Position numbers and translations under genes: made by a program. A stretch of DNA of 64,000 nt from Ditibartonella apihabitans (GTDB lineage Bacteria > Pseudomonadota > Alphaproteobacteria > Rhizobiales > Rhizobiaceae), in assembly GCF_002007485.1 (NCBI RefSeq), contig NZ_CP015820.1, forward strand, positions 62,001 through 126,000. The letters run 5' to 3'. The notes beneath the pieces are model-generated. The model made no database searches. It saw nothing but the letters and a program-made list of their open reading frames with translations, and was not told the origin of the DNA. This document shows positions 18,267-25,888 of this stretch, piece after piece; position 1 is the stretch's first letter; every line of letters starts with the position of its first letter.

Positions 18267-18977
18267 ATGAAAAAATCACGTCTCTCTTTTACCCGCCGCA
18301 GTTTTTTAATCGGAAGTGGAACAACTTTTGTCGGGGTGTTGAGCGGTTGCACGAGTGACGGGATTTTGGGAAGCGGTTACAATAATATGACGACCGGTTC
18401 AATTCCACGCCCGCTTATCGGCATTGATAAAGGTTTTACCTCGCCTGATAAAATGTATGCGGCCGTCCATGAAGGGCCTTACACGCTTGCAGCAATTCCC
18501 TACGACAAAGTGCCAAAACAATTTTTACGCCAGATCGTACCTAACCCGACAGGCGAAGCTCCGGGAACAATTGTTGTTAGCCTCAAAGACCATTTTCTAT
18601 ATTTCATCCAGCCTGACGGTGATGCGTTACGCTATGGTGTCGGTATTGGTGCAGCCGGTTTCCAGTGGTCGGGGCGAGCCAATGTTCAATTCAAACGCGA
18701 ATGGCCCCGTTGGACACCACCGGCAGAAATGATCGGAAGAAAACCTGAACTTGTTGAATATAAGAACGGCATGGAGCCCGGCCCCACCAATCCGCTTGGT
18801 GCACGCGCACTTTATATCTATCAAAACGGTCGCGATACAGGATATCGAATCCATGGTTCACCGGAATGGTGGTCCATCGGCCAATCAATGTCATCCGGTT
18901 GTATCAGATTGATGAATCAGGATATTATCGACCTCTACAATCGGGTTCCGGTTGGAACACCGATCGTAGTAGGTTAG
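18267..18977 (+). CDS. L,D-transpeptidase (YkuD domain) with Tat-like signal
   Basis: Periplasmic enzyme that forms 3-3 peptidoglycan crosslinks or anchors proteins to peptidoglycan. The ATG at 18267 gives MKKSRLSFTRRSFLIGSGTTFVG, a twin-arginine signal (TRRSFL) followed by a hydrophobic stretch and VLSGC, which resembles a lipobox. The YkuD catalytic region is canonical: HGSPEWWSIGQSMSSGCIRL near residues 195-214, with the His and the nucleophilic Cys. An earlier start at 18240 would place nine residues before the signal and is less likely. A 236-residue length suits the smaller Rhizobiales transpeptidases. It is followed by a strongly folded intergenic element. Confidence 0.9.
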   Translation: MKKSRLSFTRRSFLIGSGTTFVGVLSGCTSDGILGSGYNNMTTGSIPRPLIGIDKGFTSPDKMYAAVHEGPYTLAAIPYDKVPKQFLRQIVPNPTGEAPGTIVVSLKDHFLYFIQPDGDALRYGVGIGAAGFQWSGRANVQFKREWPRWTPPAEMIGRKPELVEYKNGMEPGPTNPLGARALYIYQNGRDTGYRIHGSPEWWSIGQSMSSGCIRLMNQDIIDLYNRVPVGTPIVVG

Positions 18978-18979
18978 TC

Positions 18980-19086
18980 CTCATTATATGGGAGGAGGCG
19001 TATAATGAGAAGAAAGGGGTGCCCGATTAGACAAGCGGGGGCAACTCCATCGGGCACCTAGGGGTACCAGGTTTTGTCCTGGTGCT
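18980..19086. other. Three-hairpin structured element between the transpeptidase and MliC genes
   Basis: Three consecutive stems: CTCATTATA/TATAATGAG (18980-19009, 9 bp, loop containing GGGAGGAGG); GGTGCCCGAT/ATCGGGCACC (19018-19058, 10 bp), whose interior can form GGGG-GCAA-CTCC with a GNRA-type loop on the plus strand; and ACCAGG/CCTGGT (19066-19083). On the minus strand the first loop reads CCTCCTCCC, the anti-Shine-Dalgarno motif described for rhizobial alpha-r14 (NfeR1) and 'cuckoo' sRNAs. No T-run follows on either strand. It may be a 5' leader of the MliC-TenA pair, a 3' element of the transpeptidase mRNA, or a minus-strand sRNA with an AAGACA-N18-TATATT promoter near 19107-19136. Confidence 0.6.
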
Positions 19087-19152
19087 CGTTTAACGGGTGG
19101 TTGAATATAAAGTTCCAAAAAATTTTTTGTCTTTTGGTAAAGGCCTTGAAAA

Positions 19153-19515
19153 ATGTTGAAAAAGACTTTCCTTGCAACGCTTGCTTTTGCTGCTCTTCAT
19201 GGCTTTGCGGCCAATGCCGAAGAGCCTTCAGTGCATAACCAAACCTATATCTGTGAACGGGGCGTGGCATTGCAGGCAGTTTTTATAAAGGCCAAAGATG
19301 GTTCTTATGCAGTCATATCTGTCGACGGAAAACTGGTGGCATTGCGTGAGGATGTTAAAACTGCGGAAAAGCTTTTCATCGCTGTTGACGATCAGGATAA
19401 TTACCGTCTTCATATAAAAGGGAATGATGCATTCCTGACCTATAAGGACAGCGATCCGTCTAAAGCGGAAAAGACGATTTTACAAGCCTGTCAGGCAGAT
19501 ATAGCGGAGGATTGA
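19153..19515 (+). CDS. MliC-like periplasmic lysozyme inhibitor
   Basis: A 120-residue exported protein with Sec signal MLKKTFLATLAFAALHGFAANA. The mature part resembles the MliC/PliC family, which inhibits c-type lysozyme of host or environment: YICERGVALQAVFI, then VDGKLVALRED and a closing Cys in ILQACQAD, so two Cys can form a disulfide. AAAGG lies 9 bases before the ATG. The stop overlaps the start of the TenA gene (TGATG), implying coupling. The family assignment rests on a short pattern and is moderately sure. The pairing with a thiaminase-type enzyme is not functionally obvious. Confidence 0.65.
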   Translation: MLKKTFLATLAFAALHGFAANAEEPSVHNQTYICERGVALQAVFIKAKDGSYAVISVDGKLVALREDVKTAEKLFIAVDDQDNYRLHIKGNDAFLTYKDSDPSKAEKTILQACQADIAED

Positions 19516-20195
19516 TGGAAAAGCCCGATTTCGAGAAAGGCACTTTTGGACATTTGCGAAAAAATGCCGGTGGTTTGTGGCAAGCTTATGTTGAACATTC
19601 TTTTGTCAATCAATTGGCCGCTGGAACATTGGAAGAAAAATGTTTCAAAAAGTTTTTGACGCAGGATTATCTGTTCCTCGTTCATTTTTCCCGTGCTTAT
19701 GCACTTCTTGCGGCAAAATCAACGAATATCGAAGATATTCGGGAAGCGCTTGACGGCCTAAATGATATTGCAGCAGAAATGCCGCTTCATGTAGCCTATG
19801 CAAAAACGTGGGGAATTTCGGAACAAGAAATGAGCGGGGCAGAAGAAGCTATCGAAACCATTGCCTATACCCGTTTTGTTCTGGACGTTGGATATTCAGG
19901 TGACCGGCTCGACTTGATGACAGCCTTGATTCCATGTGTTGCGGGCTATGCAGAAATCGGTCTGCGCCTTGTCGAATCACCAGACACTGTGTTTGAAGGA
20001 AATCCCTATTCACAATGGATCAAAAATTACCAAAGTGATGATTACGTTAAAGGCGTGAAAACATTTCTTGATAGCTTCAATAAACTGGCCGAACAAAGTC
20101 ATGATGAAGTGCATTTCAAGCACTTGAGTAAAATTTTTAACACGGCTACCCGGCTTGAAACAGAATTCTGGAAGATGGGACTGGAAGCCCGCTAA
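19515..20195 (+). CDS. tenA: TenA family protein (aminopyrimidine aminohydrolase type)
   Basis: TenA enzymes hydrolyse 4-amino-5-aminomethyl-2-methylpyrimidine to salvage the thiamine pyrimidine. The 226-residue all-helical protein shows the family blocks WQAYVEHSFVNQLAAGTLEEKCFKKFLTQDYLFL near residue 23, IPCVAGYAEIG near residue 137 and YSQWIKNYQSDDY near residue 165. The conserved Cys is in ALIPCVAGY and the active-site Glu is in the C-terminal ETEFWKMGL. I chose the ATG at 19515, which follows GCGGAGG and overlaps the MliC stop by one base; an in-frame TTG at 19512 adds one residue. No TPP riboswitch consensus (CTGAGA with a long P3) was found upstream. Confidence 0.85.
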   Translation: MEKPDFEKGTFGHLRKNAGGLWQAYVEHSFVNQLAAGTLEEKCFKKFLTQDYLFLVHFSRAYALLAAKSTNIEDIREALDGLNDIAAEMPLHVAYAKTWGISEQEMSGAEEAIETIAYTRFVLDVGYSGDRLDLMTALIPCVAGYAEIGLRLVESPDTVFEGNPYSQWIKNYQSDDYVKGVKTFLDSFNKLAEQSHDEVHFKHLSKIFNTATRLETEFWKMGLEAR

Positions 20196-20357
20196 TTGCT
20201 TTTCTGCGTTTAGAGAAAACAGGATAGACTCTTGCTAAAATAACAAGCCTTTTGCAGCTTATAAAGTCAGTCATTATTGTTTAAAATAATCGAATATCAG
20301 GCGATCATTTTGCTAAAATCAAGTGAATAAGCGAAGGCTCGATTATCCAAAACACCA

Positions 20358-21122
20358 TTATTCGAAGTCAATAGCATGAAGAGTTTGGCCATTACGTTTC
20401 AACCATGCTCTGTACTCTTTTGTGCGCGGGCACAGTTTTTCACATAAAGACCAGAATTTCGAACTGTGATTCATTTCGATAAGATGGGCGGTCTCATGTG
20501 CAACAAGATAATCGATCACGCCGATCGGAGCCATGACAATTCGCCAGGAAAACGACAAATGGCCGTCGGCTGAACAGGATCCCCAACGGCTTTTGGTATC
20601 TTTATAACGGATTGAAACGGGCGTTCTGCCGACCACGGCACAGTGTTTTTTAACAAGAGGGGCAATAATCAGCGCAGCCTGTTTTTTTAAGGCTTCGCGA
20701 ATGTGTCTTGGAAGATAGCGGCTATCGCCATAAACAATGATTTTTCCGCCTTTACCATCATCATCCGGTATAATAGTGACGTTACCACGTCCTTCTTGAT
20801 GAATAATGCGATAAGGGTGACCGAGAATAGGAATCGCGGCACCGGGTTTCAACATCGGGGTATCCTGCGGGGGAGGAAAACGCGAAATCCGGCTTTCTAT
20901 CCACCCCCTATAGCGCTCGATAAAATTTGTTACTTCGGTTTCCGGTGTTGTTGGTGGTACGGTCACGCGAACACCTTTGCCACCTGTTTCTATCCGTAAT
21001 GTCAACCGGCTTGCCCGTGCACTTCGCACAATTGTAAGCGGCAAAGAACGATCCGACAATTGAAGTGTCAGTTGCAACTTTTTAAGGAGGGATTTGTCAG
21101 AGCTGTTTGACGCAAAAAACAT
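20358..21122 (-). CDS. YgjP-like (SprT/M48-type) metal-dependent hydrolase
   Basis: A 254-residue putative zinc metalloprotease of the DUF45/YgjP group. The zinc motif HETAH (HExxH) lies in VAHETAHLIEMNHSSKFW near residue 210, with a downstream His in NHSSKFW as the usual third-ligand region. The preceding YKDTKSRWGSCSADGHLSFSWRIVMAP block is diagnostic of the group. The N-terminal half contains a variable beta-rich region (SRLTLRIETGGKGVRVTVPP). No signal peptide is seen. Biological substrates of the group are poorly known. It is followed on the minus strand by nothing close, and preceded by the alpha/beta hydrolase gene 250 bases upstream. Confidence 0.88.
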   Translation of the reverse strand: MFFASNSSDKSLLKKLQLTLQLSDRSLPLTIVRSARASRLTLRIETGGKGVRVTVPPTTPETEVTNFIERYRGWIESRISRFPPPQDTPMLKPGAAIPILGHPYRIIHQEGRGNVTIIPDDDGKGGKIIVYGDSRYLPRHIREALKKQAALIIAPLVKKHCAVVGRTPVSIRYKDTKSRWGSCSADGHLSFSWRIVMAPIGVIDYLVAHETAHLIEMNHSSKFWSLCEKLCPRTKEYRAWLKRNGQTLHAIDFE

Positions 21123-21255
21123 GTCGGTTATTTAGGTAATAAAAATCGTTTTTGAAGAGATGGCGAAGATAAACGGAAAAACATGATAAAATCAGCTTTT
21201 GAGATGAATTCCCGAACTATTATCCGGTTTTAATTCGTTATTTTGCACGATAGCC

Positions 21256-21306
21256 CCGTCGGATAGTTATATTTTTCAAAGTGTTAATTCCGATTTTATC
21301 CGACGG
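21256..21306. repeat. 10-bp inverted repeat with a 31-base spacer
   Basis: CCGTCGGATA (21256-21265) and TATCCGACGG (21297-21306) are perfect inverted copies. They lie in the 250-base gap upstream of the YgjP-like gene. No T-run follows on either strand, so a regulator site is more likely than a terminator. Confidence 0.55.
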
Positions 21307-21372
21307 CAACGAAATTTCGAGAAAATACGAATCCGACCCTCACCTCTCGTTCTCTAGAGATTAGCGTAACGA

Positions 21373-22146
21373 TCAACGATTGCTGTTTGCAATAAGAGTT
21401 TCCGCCCCATTGATAATCGTTGCAATATCTTGAGGGCGAGAAAGATGATGTTCGCCGTCCTTGATCAGCGTTAGAGTAACATTATCGAAAGGCAGATGTT
21501 CAACAAGTTCGAGCGTATGCTGATAAGGCACCTCATTATCGGCCATTCCCTGAATAATATGAACGGGACAATGAATATCGATGAGGCCTTCCATAACCAG
21601 ATTTTTATCGCCGTCATCAAGAAAAATTTTGGTAAAAGGAACAGGTTCCTGCTCGTTTTCATAAGGAACCTCAAAAAAGCCGCGTTCCTCCAGTTCCCGT
21701 TTTTGTTTGCTGCTCATTTGCGGGCGAACAAGGTCACGGGTGAAATCCGGTGCAGGGGCGAGAAGTAACAGACCGGCAAGCGGTATGTTTTTCTTGGCCA
21801 ATTCTTGTGCCATGCGGAGTGCAATCCAGCCTCCCATTGATGATCCGGCGATAATTTGAGGACCTCGGCAAAATTTTTCAAAAAGTGTCAGGCTTTCTTC
21901 CAGCCACAACGAAATACTGCCTTGATAGAAATCGCCTTCCGATTCGCCGGTCCCTGAATAATCGAAACGCAAAAATGGATAATTGTTTTTTTGGGCAAAT
22001 TCGTTCAATGCGACGGCTTTACCACCCATCATATGTGAACGATAACCCGGTAGCCACATGAGACCGGGATGTTTGTCACCTTTCAGAGCGCGTATAGCGA
22101 GTTTTTGATGGCCTATAGTTAAAAATTCGAGAGCACCATTTTCCAT
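21373..22146 (-). CDS. Alpha/beta hydrolase
   Basis: A 257-residue cytosolic serine hydrolase of the alpha/beta fold. The nucleophile elbow is GSSMGGW near residue 103, the oxyanion region is WLPGYRSHMMGGKA near residue 32, an acidic residue occurs in IQGMADNEVPYQH near residue 195, and the catalytic His is in LIKDGEHHLSRPQD near residue 230. The FLRFDYSGTGESEGDF block places it with the carboxylesterase/dienelactone-like group often called alpha/beta hydrolase in Rhizobiales. The substrate is unknown. It has no partner gene in tight coupling. Confidence 0.85.
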   Translation of the reverse strand: MENGALEFLTIGHQKLAIRALKGDKHPGLMWLPGYRSHMMGGKAVALNEFAQKNNYPFLRFDYSGTGESEGDFYQGSISLWLEESLTLFEKFCRGPQIIAGSSMGGWIALRMAQELAKKNIPLAGLLLLAPAPDFTRDLVRPQMSSKQKRELEERGFFEVPYENEQEPVPFTKIFLDDGDKNLVMEGLIDIHCPVHIIQGMADNEVPYQHTLELVEHLPFDNVTLTLIKDGEHHLSRPQDIATIINGAETLIANSNR

Positions 22147-22467
22147 GAAAAAACTCCTTATTCAGCTCATATCTTTAAACTTGATCACAACATACTTATT
22201 CTAATCATAGAAAATCGTGACTTAAACCCTTTATGCCAATTTCAAGCCAATATTCATTAAAAGCTAGGCATTTCGGTTGTTTTTGCACGTTAATTCGGTT
22301 GTTTTTGCACGTTAATTTGTATATGACGAAAAAAGAGATAAGTTTATCCTGATCTCGAACAAGCATCTGACGAGTTTTTTTGAATGACGCAAGTCATCAC
22401 GCCGGTTTTTGATTGGGTAATTTATTTCAGAACTGAATAATTGAAACTATTATAGGGAGAATCGACC
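22147..22467. other. 321-base region upstream of infC
   Basis: It carries two perfect 22-base tandem copies (listed separately) about 150 bases before the infC start and no credible coding frame. The region between the repeats and infC is likely leader sequence. Confidence 0.6.
22272..22315. repeat. Perfect tandem 22-base duplication upstream of infC
   Basis: The two copies (22272-22293 and 22294-22315) are identical over 22 bases. Each starts TTCGGTTG, continues through TTTTTGCACG and ends TTAA. TTGCACGTTAA resembles half of a promoter, so the second copy could duplicate a -35 region; this is inference. Confidence 0.8.
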
Positions 22468-23004
22468 ATTCGCCGACCGTTTAAAACAACGCCAACCCCG
22501 AAAGATGGGCCGCGTTCCAATCAGGATATTCGCATTCCTCGTATACAGCTTATTGATCATGAGGGGCATAATCACGGAATAATACCGACACATGATGCTT
22601 TGGCTATGGCTGAAGAAGCGGGCCTTGATCTTGTCGAAATTGTTCCAAATGCCGAACCGCCTGTTTGCAAAATAATTGATCTTGGTAAGCTGAAATATCA
22701 GAATCAGAAAAAAGCATCCGAGGCTCGCAAAAAGCAGAAGACCGTGGAAATTAAAGAGATCAAGATGCGGCCAAATATTGATACCCATGATTACGGGGTC
22801 AAAATGAAGGCGATCAGCAAATTTCTTGAGGGCGGTGACAAGGTCAAAATAACCCTTCGATTCCGTGGTCGCGAGATGGCCCATCAGGAGTTGGGTATGC
22901 AGCTTCTCGAACGGGTAAAGATAGATACTTCATCTATCTCGAAAGTCGAGGCTGAACCAAAACTGGAAGGCCGACAGATGATGATGGTGGTCGCTCCAAA
23001 ATAA
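22468..23004 (+). CDS. infC: Translation initiation factor IF-3 with AUU start codon
   Basis: IF-3 binds the 30S subunit and checks start codon choice. The sequence from 22468 reads [20 protein letters not shown], then [20 protein letters not shown] and the IF-3 block [25 protein letters not shown], ending [11 protein letters not shown]; 178 residues is the normal length. The start is ATT (AUU): an AGGGAGA ribosome binding site at 22454-22460 stands just before it, the frame has a stop (TAG) four codons upstream, and no ATG, GTG or TTG precedes residue 44 except deep inside the N-domain. AUU is the well-known infC start used for autoregulation. Starting at the ATG at 22600 would cut off the N-terminal domain. 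Confidence 0.95.
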   Translation: MRRPFKTTPTPKDGPRSNQDIRIPRIQLIDHEGHNHGIIPTHDALAMAEEAGLDLVEIVPNAEPPVCKIIDLGKLKYQNQKKASEARKKQKTVEIKEIKMRPNIDTHDYGVKMKAISKFLEGGDKVKITLRFRGREMAHQELGMQLLERVKIDTSSISKVEAEPKLEGRQMMMVVAPK

Positions 23005-23020
23005 CACTTAAGATCATTTT

Positions 23021-23050
23021 AAAAAGCATCGTTATAAACGGTGCTTTTTT
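23021..23050 (+). terminator. Intrinsic terminator after infC
   Basis: AAAAAGCATCGTT (23021-23033) pairs with AACGGTGCTTTTT (23037-23049) with one U-G pair, followed by T. It lies 16 bases after the infC stop. Confidence 0.8.
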
Positions 23051-23159
23051 GTTAACTTCTGGTTGCAATCGCAAAACAATACATGAAATACTGGGCGCAT
23101 CGTGTCACGTATTTAGTCTTGTAAGACTTAAAATACGGAAAATTTGAATTTGTACCGTT

Positions 23160-23196
23160 CGGTTAAGGCTTTTTTGCATTCGGAAAACCTTAACCG
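23160..23196 (+). promoter_or_regulatory. Leader stem-loop or operator before the APC permease
   Basis: CGGTTAAGG (23160-23168) and CCTTAACCG (23188-23196) are perfect 9-base inverted copies 22 bases before the permease start. A second palindrome, AGTCTT-GT-AAGACT, lies just upstream at 23114-23127. They could be regulator sites or a leader hairpin masking nothing more than the 5' UTR. Confidence 0.5.
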
Positions 23197-23218
23197 GCGG
23201 AAGAGTAAGGAATGTAAA

Positions 23219-24670
23219 ATGTCGGGATGGCTCAGACGGAAACCCGTTCTTCAACAAAATGTTCAACGGGAAAGGAAACTCGTCCCTACATTGGGGTGGC
23301 CGCATCTTGTCGCTTTGGGTGTGGGTGGAATTGTCGGCACAGGCATTTATACACTGATTGGTATCGGAGCTGACAGGGCTGGACCGGCTGTACTTTTTGC
23401 ATTTGTTATCGCCGGAATAGTTTGTGCTTGTGCTGCTTTTGCTTATGCGGAACTTGCGACTCTTATTCCGCTCGCGGGAGGCGCCTACACATATTCTTAT
23501 GCGGCATTGGGCGAGCTTATAGCCTGGATCGTTGGTTGGAGTCTCATTCTCGAATATTCTCTGGTGGTCAGCACCGTTGCAGTCGGCTGGTCGGCTTATG
23601 CAACCGGATTTTTGCACGGCATCGGCATTCATCTGCCATTCTGGCTGACTGCCGGTTATAATGCGGTTGATCCTGCAACGGGTGTTCACGGTCTTGTCAA
23701 TCTTCCTGCAGTTTTCATCGTCTTTGTTATCGCTGCTATGTTGATGATCGGCACCAAAGCGAGCGCAACATTGAATCTTTTTCTGGTGGTTATCAAAATA
23801 ACTGCGCTGGTTTTATTTATTATTGTTACACTTCCCCACTTTGATTTAGAAAATCTGCATCCATTCATGCCGAACGGATTTTCAAAAGTTATGTCTCCGG
23901 ATGGTGTGGAGCGCGGTGTCATGGCAGCCGCGGCTATTATTTTCTTCGCTTTTTATGGTTTTGATACAATCGCGACGGCCGCCGAAGAAACCAAAGAGCC
24001 GCGGCGCGATCTTTCAATCGGTATTGTCGGTTCATTGATTGCCTGTATCATTATTTATGTTCTGGTTGGCCTCGGTGCTGTCGGCTCCTTGCATTACACG
24101 GAATTTGCCCATAGCGAGGAACCTCTTGCCCATATTTTGCGTAGTCTCGGTTCCAATCATATTGCAGGTCTCATCGGTATAGCAGCAGTCGTTGCTCTAC
24201 CCACTGTTTTATTGGCCTTTTTTTACGGTCAAACCCGTATATTCTTCGTCATGGGGCGGGATGGAACGCTTCCTTCTTTTCTTTCCCGCGTGAACGCAAA
24301 AACAGGTACACCTGTTGCGACAACACTTTTCACTGCCGTGATCATTGCTGCTATTGCCGGACTTTTCCGGCTTGATGAAATAGCAGCTCTCGCCAATGCA
24401 GGTACATTGGTTGCCTTTACTTCTGTTGGCATATGTCTCATTGTTTTACGCAAAACAGCACCCGACGTTCCAAGAAAATTCAAAACGCCTCTGGTCTTTA
24501 TTGTCGGACCGTTAAGTGCCATCGGTTGCATCTACCTGTTCTTCAGCCTGCCGTCAAAAACCCAATATTATTTTCTATTATGGAACCTTATTGGCATCGT
24601 ATTCTATTTTTGTTACGGGTACCGCAAGAGCAAGCTGGCGGATCACATTACCGTGAGCAAGCAGTCTTGA
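23219..24670 (+). CDS. APC family amino acid permease (cationic amino acid type)
   Basis: A 483-residue permease of the amino acid-polyamine-organocation superfamily with 12 or more helices. The first helix carries VALGVGGIVGTGIYTLIG, the APC substrate signature; later FFAFYGFDTIATAAEETKEPRRDLSIGI is the conserved block of the cationic amino acid transporter branch. The start at 23219 follows TAAGGA; a longer frame from 23144 adds 25 residues spanning an inverted repeat and is unlikely. Gene order (after infC, before a secreted protein) gives no substrate hint. The most likely substrates are basic or branched amino acids; this is a family-level inference. Confidence 0.88.
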   Translation: MSGWLRRKPVLQQNVQRERKLVPTLGWPHLVALGVGGIVGTGIYTLIGIGADRAGPAVLFAFVIAGIVCACAAFAYAELATLIPLAGGAYTYSYAALGELIAWIVGWSLILEYSLVVSTVAVGWSAYATGFLHGIGIHLPFWLTAGYNAVDPATGVHGLVNLPAVFIVFVIAAMLMIGTKASATLNLFLVVIKITALVLFIIVTLPHFDLENLHPFMPNGFSKVMSPDGVERGVMAAAAIIFFAFYGFDTIATAAEETKEPRRDLSIGIVGSLIACIIIYVLVGLGAVGSLHYTEFAHSEEPLAHILRSLGSNHIAGLIGIAAVVALPTVLLAFFYGQTRIFFVMGRDGTLPSFLSRVNAKTGTPVATTLFTAVIIAAIAGLFRLDEIAALANAGTLVAFTSVGICLIVLRKTAPDVPRKFKTPLVFIVGPLSAIGCIYLFFSLPSKTQYYFLLWNLIGIVFYFCYGYRKSKLADHITVSKQS

Positions 24671-24781
24671 TGGCAAGTTATGATGAACAATCCCTACCTA
24701 CAAAGCGTTGCAGGTATTATAATAATAATGTTGAAGTAGTTTGGTATGTTTTGCGAGTTTATGATACCCGAGGTTAGTTCA

Positions 24782-25747
24782 GTGTTTAAGTCGATGAAAC
24801 TCATTTCCCTTATTATTGCTTTATGCTTGGCTCCAATGGGGGCTCGTGCAGCAGTTTACCAGAAAGTTCCCGGCACAGCAGTTTATATTAGTGTACCTGA
24901 TAGTTTTACTTTAACGACCGATTTTAGCGGATTTATTGATAAAAAAACCGGTGCTGCGATTGTTGTGGCGACAATGCCTCCGGCCAGTGATCATATAAAA
25001 CAGCTTTTCAGTGACGAGAGCAAGTTCAAGCCTGCTATGGCAGCCCAGCATTATGATATTGTTTCGCAGTCAGACAAAAAATCCCGCGATGGTTATGCAT
25101 TGAAAATTTATCAGGGCAAACAGACGGCAGCCAATGGTATTTTTGACAAATGGTCGTCCATGTTATTTGCGCCCAATGCTTCCTATATCATTACTGTTCA
25201 GGCACCGGAGAAAGCAAAATTCTCCAATAATGATGCCATGACGATTTTTGGGTCGGTTTCACTTGCCAGTCATAATGATGAATCCGATCAGCTAAGTGCA
25301 CTTCCTTTCACTTTTGGTGCTCAACCTCCGTTCGAGTTTGTCGGATCTATTATGAACAGCTCCGCAATGTTGACGATTCCGGCCTATATTAAGGAAGACG
25401 CCGAGCGTCCTGATATTATCGTGACCAAGGGGCTCGAAAATACCAAAGGGGCGCCACTTGATAAAGTCGTAGATAACTATCTCCAATCGATCAAAGGTAC
25501 AGTGGATAATGTTGAAGATCGCAAAACATCAACGACAAAATTTGCCGGCCACCCGGGGCTGAAGCTTCAGGCAACCGCTCTTATGAAGGGTGATCCTGTT
25601 GATCTCGTTATTTACGCAGCCATTGGAAATGATGGGCGTCCTATTTTTATGCATGCCACCGGAGAAAAAGGTACATTGGCAGCATATAACACAGAAATTG
25701 AAAAAACAGCTGAAAGCATCAAATTACGCAATGACGTACAAAAATAG
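24782..25747 (+). CDS. Exported protein, DcrB/PsbP-like (unknown function)
   Basis: Not firmly recognised. From the GTG at 24782, which has GAGG eight bases upstream, the product has 321 residues; an ATG at 24794 gives 317. The N-terminus MKLISLIIALCLAPMGARA is a Sec signal. The mature protein appears to contain two related halves: PGTAVYISVPDSFTLTTDFSGFIDKKTGAAIVVATMP and later FEFVGSIMNSSAMLTIPAYIKEDAERPDIIVTKGLE, each of a beta-rich DUF1795/DcrB-like pattern (phi-x-P-x-x-F...). No Cys is present, so it is not a lipoprotein. It is likely periplasmic. It stands alone. Confidence 0.6.
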   Translation: MFKSMKLISLIIALCLAPMGARAAVYQKVPGTAVYISVPDSFTLTTDFSGFIDKKTGAAIVVATMPPASDHIKQLFSDESKFKPAMAAQHYDIVSQSDKKSRDGYALKIYQGKQTAANGIFDKWSSMLFAPNASYIITVQAPEKAKFSNNDAMTIFGSVSLASHNDESDQLSALPFTFGAQPPFEFVGSIMNSSAMLTIPAYIKEDAERPDIIVTKGLENTKGAPLDKVVDNYLQSIKGTVDNVEDRKTSTTKFAGHPGLKLQATALMKGDPVDLVIYAAIGNDGRPIFMHATGEKGTLAAYNTEIEKTAESIKLRNDVQK

Positions 25748-25888
25748 AAATGTCGAACAAAATAGATAAATAAAAATCTGTTCGGGTTTTCTGTCCATAA
25801 AACAATCGGAGCTGCCATAACATTCATCAAAAACAGATCCGATGAATTTTTATCCGTTTTTCAAGATAGAGTGGAAATTCAAAAAAGC

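Noticed and set aside
18978..19152. TPP riboswitch before the TenA gene
   Set aside because: A GGGGTGCCC start and the link to thiamine salvage invite the idea, but the CTGAGA core and the long conserved P3 segment are absent.
22272..22315. Beginning of a CRISPR array
   Set aside because: Only two direct copies with no spacer between them, and no cas genes in the window.
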